Below are positions 1 through 9,887 of a stretch of 64,000 bases of DNA, piece after piece. The DNA is from DASSUW01 sp963759375 (GTDB lineage: Bacteria; Actinomycetota; Thermoleophilia; Solirubrobacterales; Solirubrobacteraceae), in NCBI GenBank assembly GCA_963759375.1, contig CAVWYY010000008.1, positions 124,001 through 188,000 on the forward strand, given 5' to 3'. The notes beneath the pieces were generated by a model. The model worked only from the letters and a program-made list of their open reading frames with translations. It was not told the DNA's origin and did not search any database. The number at the start of each line of letters is the position of its first letter. Position 1 is the stretch's first letter. The translations under genes and the position numbers were made by a program.

Positions 1-1
1 G

Positions 2-841
2 CGCGTCGACTACGAGCAGGCGACCGGCACACTCGCGGAGACGGTCCGCAGCGCCGGCTACCGCTCCGCGGTCGCGGCACCGGTCATCGTCGGCGGCCGG
101 ACCTGGGGCGTGTTGGCCGCGGCGAGCGACTCGGAGGATCCGCCTCCGGAGGGCATCGAGCAGCGCCTCAACGACTTCGCGGACCTCGTGGCCCAGGCGC
201 TCGCCAACGCCGACGCCTACGAGAAGCTCGCGGATTCGCGTGCGCGGCTCGTGGAGGTCGGCGACGCCGAGCGGCGGCGCCTCGAGCGCAACCTGCACGA
301 CGGCGCGCAGCAGCGCCTCGTCTCGGTGGCGCTCGGCCTCGGCATGGTGTCCTCCAGGCTCGAGAGCGACCCGGCCGCGGCGCGGGAGCTGCTGGCCAAC
401 GCGCAGGCGGAGCTCACGCGCGGGCTGGACGAGCTGCGAGAGCTGGCGCGCGGCATCCACCCGGCCGTCCTCACCGAGCGCGGCCTGGGCCCCGCGCTCG
501 ATGCCCTCGCGGCGCGCGCCCCCGTCCCGGTGGAGCTCACGGCGATGCCCGACGAGCGCCTCGCGCCACCGGTCGAGGCGGCGATGTACTACGTCGTGGC
601 CGAGTCGATCACGAACGTGGCCAAGTACGCGCACGCGGCGGGCGTGACGGTCAGCGTCGATCGCGCGAACGGCGCGGCCACCGTCGTGGTGGCCGACGAC
701 GGCGTCGGCGGCGCCGATCCCGCGGGCGGCTCGGGGCTGCGCGGACTCGCGGCGCGGGTCGAGGCGCTGAACGGCCGGCTCGACGTCGAGAGCCCACGGG
801 GCGGCGGGACGCGCGTCACGGCCGAGATCCCCGTCCTCTGA
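2..841 (+). CDS. Sensor histidine kinase, C-terminal part (GAF + HisKA_3 + HATPase), 5' end outside window
   Basis: The reading frame is open from base 2, so the gene begins before the window. The visible part starts in the end of a GAF-type domain (VAAPVIVGGRTWGVLAA). Next comes a coiled linker, then the HisKA_3 phosphoacceptor box NLHDGAQQRLVSVAL with His as the presumed autophosphorylation site. The ATPase lid follows: N box SITNVAKYAHA and G motif DDGVGGADPAGGSGLRGL. Kinases of this family autophosphorylate and pass phosphate to a NarL/LuxR-type regulator; no such regulator is adjacent downstream. The input signal is unknown. The kinase call is firm from the motifs. Confidence 0.93.
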   Translation, partial: RVDYEQATGTLAETVRSAGYRSAVAAPVIVGGRTWGVLAAASDSEDPPPEGIEQRLNDFADLVAQALANADAYEKLADSRARLVEVGDAERRRLERNLHDGAQQRLVSVALGLGMVSSRLESDPAAARELLANAQAELTRGLDELRELARGIHPAVLTERGLGPALDALAARAPVPVELTAMPDERLAPPVEAAMYYVVAESITNVAKYAHAAGVTVSVDRANGAATVVVADDGVGGADPAGGSGLRGLAARVEALNGRLDVESPRGGGTRVTAEIPVL

Positions 842-864
842 GCCGAGGGGGTCTATGCTCCGTG

Positions 865-881
865 AGGACGCGTAGCGTCCT
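865..881. repeat. 7-bp perfect inverted repeat (AGGACGC-GTA-GCGTCCT)
   Basis: The arms AGGACGC and GCGTCCT are perfect complements around a 3-base GTA spacer, 24 bases after the kinase stop codon and about 70 bases before the next start. There is no T-run after it, so a simple intrinsic terminator is not clear. A TATGCT hexamer lies just upstream (853-858), so the repeat could also be an operator near the promoter of the small downstream genes. Confidence 0.4.
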
Positions 882-949
882 GCCGCCGCCGGGTTCTGGA
901 GCTTCTCCCCGACGCGGCCCGTCCCGAAGAGCTCGACGGAGGGCCGATC

Positions 950-1141
950 ATGTCGACCACCGGGAACGCGGCGAACGAGCTGAAGCGCCTCGAGGCGGAG
1001 GCGCAGTACCACCGCGACCGCCTCGCCCTCTACCGGGCCCGCTCCCTGAGCTCGCATCCGACGAGCCCCGGCCGCCTCCGTGAGCTGGAGCGAATCTCCG
1101 CAGGTGCCGACGACCGGGTGCGCCAGGCCCGGGGCCGCTAG
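950..1141 (+). CDS. Small hypothetical protein, 63 aa
   Basis: The 63-residue product is charged, with a helical, coiled-coil-like N-terminal half (ANELKRLEAEAQYHRDRLAL) and a basic C-terminus. A GGAGGG ribosome-binding sequence sits about 10 bases before the ATG, which supports expression. No enzymatic motif is visible and I do not recognise the family. It lies eight bases upstream of another small protein on the same strand and may be co-transcribed with it. Confidence 0.6.
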   Translation: MSTTGNAANELKRLEAEAQYHRDRLALYRARSLSSHPTSPGRLRELERISAGADDRVRQARGR

Positions 1142-1148
1142 GCCCGGC

Positions 1149-1412
1149 ATGGCTCATTTCAAATGCACGACCTGCATCGCCCGCGTGTGGCGCGACGGCA
1201 GCGCCGCCGACCACGCGGGCGACCTCTGCCCGGGCTGCGGTGGGCCGCTGGAGCCGGTTGAGCGCGCCGCGGATCTGCTCGGACTCCGGGCGCTCAGGAC
1301 CCGGCCGCACCAGTCGATCGCCGAAGAGGTTCGTGAGCGGATCGCGCGCAATGACGCGGCCCGTGTCGCACGCCTCGCGGCGAGGCCCTGGGACGAGCGC
1401 TCACACGATTAG
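1149..1412 (+). CDS. Small zinc-ribbon-like protein, 87 aa
   Basis: The protein carries two Cys pairs, CTTC near residue 5 and CPGC near residue 28, spaced as in a short zinc ribbon. A helical charged tail (EEVRERIARNDAARVARLA) follows. The ATG at 1149 is preferred over upstream in-frame starts because the protein then begins directly at the ribbon (MAHFKCTTC) and does not overlap the upstream gene. The end overlaps the convergent acyl-CoA synthetase stop by four bases. Its role is unknown; such ribbons often bind zinc for structure or nucleic-acid contact. Confidence 0.65.
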   Translation: MAHFKCTTCIARVWRDGSAADHAGDLCPGCGGPLEPVERAADLLGLRALRTRPHQSIAEEVRERIARNDAARVARLAARPWDERSHD

Positions 1413-2911
1413 AACCGCTCGCGGAGCCGGTGCTTGAGGAGCTTGCCGGCGCCCGACTTCGGGAGCGGCTCCGTCGTGAGGTCGATCGACCGCGGGATCT
1501 TGAAGCCTGCGATCGCGCCCCGGCAGTGCGCGACGAGCTCGTCCGCGCTCACCGCGCCGTCGTCCTCGACCACGACGACCGCGTGGACCGCCTCACCCCA
1601 GCGCTCGTGCGGGATGCCGAACACGGCGACCTCGAGCACCGCGGGGTGCTCGGCCAGGACGGCCTCGACCTCCACCGAGTACACGTTCTCGCCGCCCGAG
1701 ATGATCATGTCCTTCAGGCGGTCGACGAGGAACAGGTAGCCGTCGGCGTCCGCGTAGGCCGCGTCCCCGGAGCGGTACCAGCCGTCGACCGTCGCGGCCG
1801 CGGTCGCCTCGGGCTGCTGCCAGTAGCCGAGCATGACGTTCGGCCCGCGGACCCAGATCTCGCCGACCGCGCCGACGGGCACCGGACGACCGGACTCGGG
1901 GTCCCGGAGCTCGGCCTCGACGCCGACGACCGGCGCGCCCACCGACGCCAGTCGGGCGCCGTCCGGCCGGCGGTGGTCCGCGGGCGTGCACGTCGTCACG
2001 GTGGGCGCGGCCTCGGTCATGCCGTAGAACTGCGCCACGTCGCAGTCCGGGAAGCGGTCGAGCACGCGGCGCTGGAGCTCCGGCGTGATCGGCGAGGCGG
2101 CGTACTGGATGTGGCGCAGCGAGGAGAGGTCCGCCGGGTGGTCGGCCTCGTGCTGCAGGAGCATCGCGAGCATCGTCGGCACGAGCACGACGTGCGTGAT
2201 CGCGTGCTCGTCGATCGCGCGGCAGACCTGCGCCGCGTCGAACCGCGGGAGCACGACGTGCCGCGCGCCCACCCAGGTGGCCGCCAGGACGTTCGCGGTG
2301 CCGGCGACGTGGAACATCGGGCACACGTGCAGCCAGCGGTCGTCGGCGCTGTGGCCGGTGGTGATGAGGTTGTGCCGGGCGTTGGCCAGCAGGTTGCCGT
2401 GGCTGAGCATCACGCCCTTGGGCCGGCCGGTGGTGCCGCCGGTGTACGAGATGGCGGCCAGCGAATCCGGGCCGAGGGACGGCGCGACCACACCGGAGCC
2501 CGCCACCAGCGCCTCGTACTCCTCGCCCACCATGACGAGACGCGGCACCCCCGCCCGCCGCGCGACCGCCTCGGCCACCACCCGGTTCGCGTCGTCGGCG
2601 ATCAGGACCGAGAGGCCGGCGTCCTCGGCCAGCACGCACAGCTCGCCCTCGGCCAGCCGCGTGTTGAGCGAGACGACGACCCGGCCGGCCGCCGGCACGC
2701 CCAGGACGCATTCGAGGTGCGCGAGCGAGTTGGCCGCCAGGACGCCGACGCGGCCGCCTTCGGGCACGTCCAGCGCCGCACCCAGCGCGCCGATCCGCCG
2801 TTCCAGCTCCCGATAGGTGACCTGCATACCCGACGCGACGTCCACGACCGCGGCCGCGTCGCCGAACAGCCGCGCGGCGCGTCGCACGGGCCAGCCGAGG
2901 TTCTCGCTCAC
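1409..2911 (-). CDS. Acyl-CoA synthetase / AMP-dependent ligase
   Basis: A 500-residue ANL-superfamily enzyme that activates a carboxylic acid with ATP to an acyl-adenylate and then transfers it to CoA. The P-loop-like signature SYTGGTTGRPKGVMLSHG is intact, followed by the QFYGMTEAAP motif, GWYRSGD, the hinge DRLKDMIISGGENV and the C-terminal catalytic Lys in KSGAGKLLKH. Length fits the medium/long-chain fatty acid CoA ligase branch. The substrate cannot be read from sequence. The GTG start at 2911 is supported by a TACGGT -10 box ending seven bases upstream, implying a leaderless message. Confidence 0.93.
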   Translation of the reverse strand: MSENLGWPVRRAARLFGDAAAVVDVASGMQVTYRELERRIGALGAALDVPEGGRVGVLAANSLAHLECVLGVPAAGRVVVSLNTRLAEGELCVLAEDAGLSVLIADDANRVVAEAVARRAGVPRLVMVGEEYEALVAGSGVVAPSLGPDSLAAISYTGGTTGRPKGVMLSHGNLLANARHNLITTGHSADDRWLHVCPMFHVAGTANVLAATWVGARHVVLPRFDAAQVCRAIDEHAITHVVLVPTMLAMLLQHEADHPADLSSLRHIQYAASPITPELQRRVLDRFPDCDVAQFYGMTEAAPTVTTCTPADHRRPDGARLASVGAPVVGVEAELRDPESGRPVPVGAVGEIWVRGPNVMLGYWQQPEATAAATVDGWYRSGDAAYADADGYLFLVDRLKDMIISGGENVYSVEVEAVLAEHPAVLEVAVFGIPHERWGEAVHAVVVVEDDGAVSADELVAHCRGAIAGFKIPRSIDLTTEPLPKSGAGKLLKHRLRERF

Positions 2912-2918
2912 CGCGAGG

Positions 2919-2924
2919 ACCGTA
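2919..2924 (-). promoter_or_regulatory. -10 box TACGGT for leaderless acyl-CoA synthetase mRNA
   Basis: The TANNNT hexamer ends seven bases before the GTG at 2911, the spacing expected if transcription begins at the start codon. No clear -35 hexamer is seen. Confidence 0.5.
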
Positions 2925-2927
2925 CCG

Positions 2928-3140
2928 TCACGCCGAGTCGCGGCGGCGCGCCTCTTGCTCGCGGTCGCGCTCGCTGAGCAGGCCGAGCCGGATGAACAGG
3001 TTCGCCAGCACCACGAGGAACGCGACGCCGATGAGCACGATCCCCGCCCCGCGCGCGCTGTCGCCGCCGACGATCACGAGGACGACGCCGGTGACGGCGA
3101 TCACGGCCGGGAGCACGTAGCGCACGAACACGAGGCCCAT
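2928..3140 (-). CDS. Small two-helix membrane protein, 70 aa
   Basis: Two hydrophobic segments (about residues 5-25 and 32-53) are joined by a short GGDSARG loop, with a charged tail (SERDREQEARRRDSA). This is the shape of a small inner-membrane protein. No family motif is recognisable. It lies just downstream of the hypothetical gene at 3150-3503 on the same strand, with nine bases between, and may be co-transcribed with it. Confidence 0.6.
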   Translation of the reverse strand: MGLVFVRYVLPAVIAVTGVVLVIVGGDSARGAGIVLIGVAFLVVLANLFIRLGLLSERDREQEARRRDSA

Positions 3141-3149
3141 GTCAGGTAT

Positions 3150-3503
3150 CTACCCGCCGCGGCGCTCCCAGAGCAGCCTCTGCTCTGCGAGCGTGAGCAG
3201 TCGCCAGCGGTCGTCCTCGGGCTCCCACACGTACACGTGAACGTCCACCATGCTGCGGACGTCGTGCAGCGCGCCCAGCGCCTCGCGCGCGCCCACGTCA
3301 TCGGCCAGCACCGCCCGCGTCGCGACGTCGATGACGCGGAACCGGCGCGGCTCGCGCGGCGCCGGCTTCGCCTCGGGTGCCTTGCGCTTCGGCGCTGCGA
3401 GCCGCGGCTCGTCGCGCCGCGGCTTCTTGAGCACGGTGTCGAGCGGGACCATCTCGGCCCCCGTGCCCTTCGTCTCCGTGTCCAGAACCCAGATCCGTGC
3501 CAT
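3150..3503 (-). CDS. Conserved-looking hypothetical protein, 117 aa
   Basis: The N-terminus (MARIWVLDTETKGTGAEMVPL) and a C-terminal alpha/beta-like segment flank a central Lys/Arg/Pro-rich linker. DTETKG recalls the first acidic motif of DEDD exonucleases, but the remaining catalytic motifs are absent and 117 residues is too short, so nuclease activity is not claimed. It is divergent from the Clp ATPase gene. A TAACGT hexamer (3514-3519, minus strand) lies ten bases before the ATG. Confidence 0.6.
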   Translation of the reverse strand: MARIWVLDTETKGTGAEMVPLDTVLKKPRRDEPRLAAPKRKAPEAKPAPREPRRFRVIDVATRAVLADDVGAREALGALHDVRSMVDVHVYVWEPEDDRWRLLTLAEQRLLWERRGG

Positions 3504-3527
3504 CGCTTACCTGACGTTAGCGCCCGC

Positions 3528-3555
3528 TAGAATCTTAGTCGTAGTGACTGAGATT
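3528..3555 (+). promoter_or_regulatory. Promoter -10 (TAGAAT) overlapped by a 10-bp inverted-repeat operator upstream of the Clp ATPase
   Basis: TAGAAT at 3528-3533 is a good -10 hexamer. It overlaps the inverted repeat AATCTTAGTC-GTAGT-GACTGAGATT (3531-3555), which has 10-bp arms with one mismatch and a 5-base spacer. A repressor bound here would cover the -10 and the start point. The sequence differs from the CtsR heptad repeat, CIRCE and the classical HAIR box, though CTTAGTC/GACTGAG recalls half of a HAIR element. The regulator is not identified. Confidence 0.55.
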
Positions 3556-3577
3556 TTCGAGCCAGAGGATGTTGGAA

Positions 3578-5710
<2,133 letters not shown>

Positions 5711-5719
5711 CCGCGGCGG

Positions 5720-5725
5720 TAGCCT
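5720..5725 (+). promoter_or_regulatory. -10 box TAGCCT before the acidic 82-aa protein
   Basis: TAGCCT ends seven bases before the ATG at 5733, fitting a leaderless transcript that starts at the ATG. It lies directly after the Clp stop codon. Confidence 0.5.
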
Positions 5726-5732
5726 TGCGGGC

Positions 5733-5981
5733 ATGCCCAACTGGCCTGAGAACCCAGACGATCCTGTCGACCCCGCGCTCGCGCCGCTGATCGAGGCCGG
5801 CGAGGGCGAAGCCGAGGGCTTCGAGCTCGCGGAGGCCGACCTCATCGAGAACGCCTCGCACGGCGACGAGCACGGGACCGACCCCATCTGGCACGACGCC
5901 GCCGGCTTCGCCGAGGAGGAGATCCCCGGGCTCGACGACGACCGCTACGGGGCCGCCGACGACGAGGATCCCGAGACCTGA
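5733..5981 (+). CDS. Highly acidic small protein, 82 aa
   Basis: The 82-residue product is extremely rich in Asp and Glu and has almost no Lys, with motifs such as DDDRYGAADDEDPET at the C-terminus. No membrane segment or catalytic motif is present. It may be an intrinsically disordered or divalent-cation-binding protein, but no family is recognised. It sits 22 bases after the Clp ATPase with its own -10 box, so co-regulation with the stress ATPase is possible but unproven. Confidence 0.6.
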   Translation: MPNWPENPDDPVDPALAPLIEAGEGEAEGFELAEADLIENASHGDEHGTDPIWHDAAGFAEEEIPGLDDDRYGAADDEDPET

Positions 5982-6004
5982 TCCGTTGACGCCGCCGCCG
6001 CCGC

Positions 6005-7007
6005 TTAGCCGCGGCGGTAGCGGCCGTCCGGGTCGGCGCTGTACGGGAGTACATCGTCCGCGCGGAGCTGTGACGCCACCATGCGCGCGCTGTAGATCCC
6101 CCCGGCGCGGCTGAGGTGCAGGCCGTCGGCCATCCGGAGCGTGACCGGCTCGCCGTCGAGCAGCATCGAGCTGCGGAACACGTCGCCCGGCGTGAGCAGG
6201 CCGGCCACGTCCACCAGGCGCGTCCACGGCGCGAGCCCGGCCGCCGCGCGGCGCAGGCCCTCGTTCGCCGCCCGCAGCGCCGCGGTCTTGTCCGCGGCGC
6301 GCGCCGCCGGCAGCGTCAGCCAGTACACCTGCGCGGCGCCGCCGCGCATGTACGTCTGCATGACCGCGCGAGCGCGTGCCGCGTACTCGGCGACCCACTT
6401 CGGGCCGCAGCACTCGATCGCGCCGAACGGCCACCCCTCGCTGCCGCCCAGGAACAGCACGACGACGTCCGCGGGCGCCTGCGCCACGTCGGCCCGTGCC
6501 TGCGCGCGCCAGTCGAGCACGAAGTCGTCCGAGATGCCGGCGCCGAAGTGGATCTCGGGGACCACGTGCACGTCCCGCCCCTCGAGCTGCTTGGTGAGGT
6601 GGCGGGCGACGCGGACCATCATCGAGTCGCCGGCCGCGAGCACGGTCAGCCGGCGGCCGAGCGGGCGGACGGTCAGCGGCCTGCGGATCCGCACGCCGTC
6701 CCCGCGCACGGTCATGCGCCAGCGGCCCGACCCGCGGCGCCGTGAACGCGGCCGAGCCCGGGACCGGCGTCCGCCGGCAGCCTGCGACGCCCGCCGGCGA
6801 CGAGATGCAGACCCGGACCTCGCCGCGCCCGCGCAGATCAACCCGGAGCGGCTCGCCGGCGTGCGGCGCGCGCGGCGTCACGCTCACGCGGACACGCGCC
6901 TCCGCCGCCCCGGGCCAGGCGAGTACGGCGGCGATCGCCAGCCACCTCAGCCTCCCGGCCAGGCGTCCCGGATCGCCGCCACGTGGCGGTGATCGGTGCC
7001 GCAGCAT
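6005..7007 (-). pseudogene. Secreted SGNH/GDSL-hydrolase-like protein (DUF459-like), broken by a +1 frameshift
   Basis: One frame gives an N-terminal export signal (LRWLAIAAVLAWPGAAEA) and a beta-rich domain (VSVTPRAPHAGEPL). A second frame gives the catalytic domain with block I AAGDSMM (Ser nucleophile), LFLGGSEGW in place of the GxND block, and the late DGLHLSRAG block (Asp-His). The frames meet near 6715-6735, where removing one C from the GGGCC run restores continuity (total length 1003 = 334 codons + 1 base). The start is uncertain: ATG 7007 overlaps the upstream gene by 61 bases and no closer ATG/GTG is in frame. Whether the break is real or a sequence error cannot be settled here. Confidence 0.7.
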
Positions 7008-7879
7008 CCCCCGACGACGTTGAGCCTGGGCAGCCCCGCCCGGAGCGCCGCGTAGCGCGCACCGAGATCCTCCGGATCGCCTTCGTCGAGCTCCGTCGCC
7101 TCGTCGAGCTCGGCGTGACTGCGGGTCGAAGCATTGGCGCGCAGGCCGCGGATCCGCTCGGTCCACGCGCCGCCGTCGCCGAGCACGTCCTCGAAGTGCG
7201 TCGGATGCGCGCAGTTGATCATGAAGTAGGCGGGCGGCGTGTCGGCGTCGACCTGCTCGATCGCGTCCGCCAGCGTCTGGCCGCTGGGCAGCCGCCCGTC
7301 GGTCTCGACCGTGAACGAGATCGCCGCGGGGATGCCGCCCTCGGCCGCCGCCCGGGCGACGCCGGTCGCCTCCTCGGCGTACGTCATCGTGATCGCCGTG
7401 ACCATGTCCGCCGCGGTGTCGGCGAACGTGCCGATCTGCGTCCGGTGGTACTCGTGCGCGGCGTTGGCCGACAGCATCTCGGCCGGGTTGTAGCCGTCGT
7501 CGCTCGGCCCGACGCAGCCGCTGATGACGACCGGCGCGCCGTCGGCGTACTCGTCCCGCAGCTCCTCCATCAGCGCGATCGCCTTGCGGTTGAGCTGGTC
7601 GAGCTCCGCCTCCGAGTAGCCGAGCTCGGCCGCCCAGCGCGGGCTCGCCCGCCAGGTCGGGCTCTCGAGCACGAAGCCGACCTCGCGGTCGCGCGCCAGC
7701 GCGGCGTACGGCTCGTAGTAGCGGCGCAGCGCCGCCATGCCCTCGTCGTCCTTGAGCAGGTCGAACGCGGCGAACTGGGGCAGGTCGAGGCCCTCGTGGA
7801 AGATCAGGACGGTCTCGATGCCGCCGTCGGTGAGGAAGAAGCCGCCGTCCAGCTGGGGCAGGCGATCCCGGTGCCGCAT
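6947..7879 (-). CDS. Homocysteine S-methyltransferase family protein
   Basis: A 310-residue, single-domain enzyme of the Hcy-binding TIM-barrel family that methylates homocysteine, usually from S-methylmethionine or a related donor, to give methionine. Diagnostic features are the N-terminal LTDGGIET strand, the zinc-ligand Cys in MINCAHP and the paired zinc Cys in VVGGCCGTDHRH. Length matches MmuM-like proteins, without the cobalamin modules of MetH. A TAGACT -10 box ends six bases before the ATG. Confidence 0.92.
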   Translation of the reverse strand: MRHRDRLPQLDGGFFLTDGGIETVLIFHEGLDLPQFAAFDLLKDDEGMAALRRYYEPYAALARDREVGFVLESPTWRASPRWAAELGYSEAELDQLNRKAIALMEELRDEYADGAPVVISGCVGPSDDGYNPAEMLSANAAHEYHRTQIGTFADTAADMVTAITMTYAEEATGVARAAAEGGIPAAISFTVETDGRLPSGQTLADAIEQVDADTPPAYFMINCAHPTHFEDVLGDGGAWTERIRGLRANASTRSHAELDEATELDEGDPEDLGARYAALRAGLPRLNVVGGCCGTDHRHVAAIRDAWPGG

Positions 7880-7885
7880 GGGCGG

Positions 7886-7891
7886 AGTCTA
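7886..7891 (-). promoter_or_regulatory. -10 box TAGACT before homocysteine methyltransferase
   Basis: TAGACT on the minus strand ends six bases before the ATG at 7879, consistent with leaderless transcription. Confidence 0.5.
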
Positions 7892-7959
7892 CGCGCCTCA
7901 TGGCGGTCTCATCCAGGCGTCCTAGCGTCCGCTCCGACGACCAAGGGACGGAGGAAGAG

Positions 7960-9270
7960 ATGCAGTCTCGACGCTGGATCGGCCCGCTCGCCGGACTCAT
8001 CACCATCGGACTCCTTCCTGCGCCGAGCGACGCGGCCGGGGCCTGTGAGCCGAGCGTCGCCACCCCTATCCCGCAGGCGACGCCGGCCCGTCTCGCCGCC
8101 GCCGGGCTGGGCCGGCTGCCGCTGGCGCCTGACGTAATGCGCGTCGACCTCGTCGCGCCGCCGTTCTCCAACCCGACGAGCGTGACGAACCCGCTCTTCC
8201 CGATCAGCGAGCTGCGCTCCGCGATCCTCAATGGCCGCGTCGACGGCAGGCCGCTGAAGATCGAGACGACGCTGTTGCCCGAGACGCGCGTCGAGGAATG
8301 GGCGCCGGGCCAGTGCGTGCGCACGCTCGTATCGCAGTTCGTCGCCTACGTCGACGGGCGGATCGAGGAGGTCGCGCTCGACCGCTACGCGCAGGCTGAC
8401 GACGGGTCGGTCTGGTACTTCGGTGAGGACGTCTTCAACTACCGCGACGGCGTCGTCGCCGACACCGAGGGCACGTGGCTGGCCGGCCCGGACGGCCCCG
8501 CCGCGATGATCATGCCAGCGCACCCGCGGGTGGGCGACGTGCACCGCAGCGAGAACGTGCCCGGGCTCGTCTTTGAGGAGGTCACGATCAAGGCAGTCGG
8601 CGAGACGTTGCGTGGCCCGCGCGGGCCGGTCCACGGCGCAATCGTCGGGAGCGAGCTCCACGACGACGGCAAGCGCGAGGACAAGGTCTTCGCCCCCGGC
8701 TACGGCGAGTTCCGCTCGGCCGCCGGCGGCGACCTCGAGGCGCTCGCGGTCGCGGTGCCGGCCGACGCTCAGGGCGGCGCGCCTCCGCGCTGGCTCACGC
8801 GGCTGCGCGCGGCTGCCATCACCGAGTTCCGCAAGGCGCGGGCCGGTCGGCGGCGCGCCGCGGGGCGCGCAGTCGATCGCGCCCGCCGCGCGTGGCGGGC
8901 GCGCGGGCCGGTCCCGCCGCGCCTCGTCGGGCCTATGGATCGCGCGCTCGCCGGGGCCGCCACGGCGCAGGCGGCACTCGGCACTGCGCAGGCCGCGCTC
9001 GACATCGAGCTCCTCCACCGCCCGCCCGCTGCCGTCGACCGGGCCCGGCTCGGGCTGTGGGCGCGCCGGGTGATCACCGACGCCCGGGCCGGGAACGTGC
9101 ACGGGGTCGGCGGGGACGTCGCCACGCTCGGCTGGATCCGCGACCGGCTGGCCGCGGCGCTCGACGAGGTGACCCTCACGCGCATCGACGCCGCGATCAA
9201 CGACCTCGTTGCCGCCGTCGCGGACCGAGACCTGCGCGCGGCCGCCCGTGGAGCCAGGGCCCTTCTCTAA
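7960..9270 (+). CDS. Secreted protein of unknown function, 436 aa
   Basis: Residues 1-27 form a Sec signal peptide (MQSRRWIGPLAGLITIGLL, then Ala-rich before the mature AGACEPS). The mature protein has a beta-rich domain with aromatic motifs (VWYFGEDVFNYRDG, FAPGYGEF) and a helical, Ala/Arg-rich C-terminal third. Similar domains occur in actinobacterial secreted proteins of unknown role; no catalytic residues can be named. ATG 7960 is chosen because GGAGGAAG precedes it by a few bases and the signal peptide starts there. TAGCGT at 7923-7928 could be its -10 with a leader of about 30 bases. Confidence 0.8.
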   Translation: MQSRRWIGPLAGLITIGLLPAPSDAAGACEPSVATPIPQATPARLAAAGLGRLPLAPDVMRVDLVAPPFSNPTSVTNPLFPISELRSAILNGRVDGRPLKIETTLLPETRVEEWAPGQCVRTLVSQFVAYVDGRIEEVALDRYAQADDGSVWYFGEDVFNYRDGVVADTEGTWLAGPDGPAAMIMPAHPRVGDVHRSENVPGLVFEEVTIKAVGETLRGPRGPVHGAIVGSELHDDGKREDKVFAPGYGEFRSAAGGDLEALAVAVPADAQGGAPPRWLTRLRAAAITEFRKARAGRRRAAGRAVDRARRAWRARGPVPPRLVGPMDRALAGAATAQAALGTAQAALDIELLHRPPAAVDRARLGLWARRVITDARAGNVHGVGGDVATLGWIRDRLAAALDEVTLTRIDAAINDLVAAVADRDLRAAARGARALL

Positions 9271-9271
9271 C

Positions 9272-9887
9272 TCAGGCCAGCCCCCGCTCGCGGGCCCAGA
9301 GCGCCGCCTGCGTGCGGTCGGTGACGCCGATGCGCTCGAAGATGCGGGTCAGGTGGCCCTTCACGGTGCGCTCGCTGATCGCCAGCCGGCGCGCGATCAG
9401 CTTGTTCGGCAGGCCCTGGGCGAGCAGCGCCAGCACCTCCTCCTCGCGGTCGGTGAGCTCGGGGCCGGTGGAGGTCGCGCGGGCCAGCAGCTCGCGCGCG
9501 GCGCGCGGGTCGAGCGGCGACTGGCCGCGGCGCCGCGGCATGGATCGCCCGCGCGAGCTCGTCCGGCTCGACGTCCTTGAGCAGGTAGCCGACCGCGCCG
9601 GCGTCGAGCGCGGCGAGGATGCGCTCGCGGTCGGAGAACGATGTGAGGACGACGACCGCGGTGCCGGGTCGCCGGGCAAGGAGCTCGCGGGTCGTCTGGA
9701 TGCCGTCCTTGCCCGGCATCTCGAGGTCCATGAGCACGACGTCGGGCTCGTGCTGGGCGGCCAGGCGGACCGCCTCCTCCCCGCTTCCGGCCGCGCCGAC
9801 CAACGTGATGTCGTCGAGCGCGCCGAGCAGCTGCTCGAGCCCGGCGAGGGCGAGCGGATGGTCGTCCGCGGCGAGCACGCGGATCAT
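9272..9887 (-). pseudogene. NarL/LuxR-type response regulator, +1 frameshift between receiver and HTH
   Basis: Frame 1 encodes the receiver domain: acidic pocket AADDHP, phosphoacceptor Asp in VVLMDLEMPG, switch Thr/Ser in VVLTSF and Lys in YLLKD. Frame 2 encodes the LuxR HTH (LTDREEEVLALLAQGLPNKL, then SERTVKGHLTRIFERIG). They join in the linker near 9524-9540, where one extra C in the GCGCCGCGG run explains the shift; the length is 205 codons plus one base. If the shift is only a sequence error this is an intact 204-residue regulator. Its start overlaps the upstream kinase stop (ATGA), so it is the kinase's cognate partner. Confidence 0.82.

Noticed and set aside
865..881. Intrinsic terminator after the first kinase
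   Set aside because: The hairpin is good but no T-run follows, so it is reported only as an inverted repeat.
1430..2977. 515-codon open frame antisense to the acyl-CoA synthetase
   Set aside because: Arg/Asp/Val-rich shadow translation; the minus-strand frame carries all ANL motifs.
3150..3503. DEDD exonuclease call from DTETKG
   Set aside because: Only one of the four acidic motifs is present and the protein is far too short.
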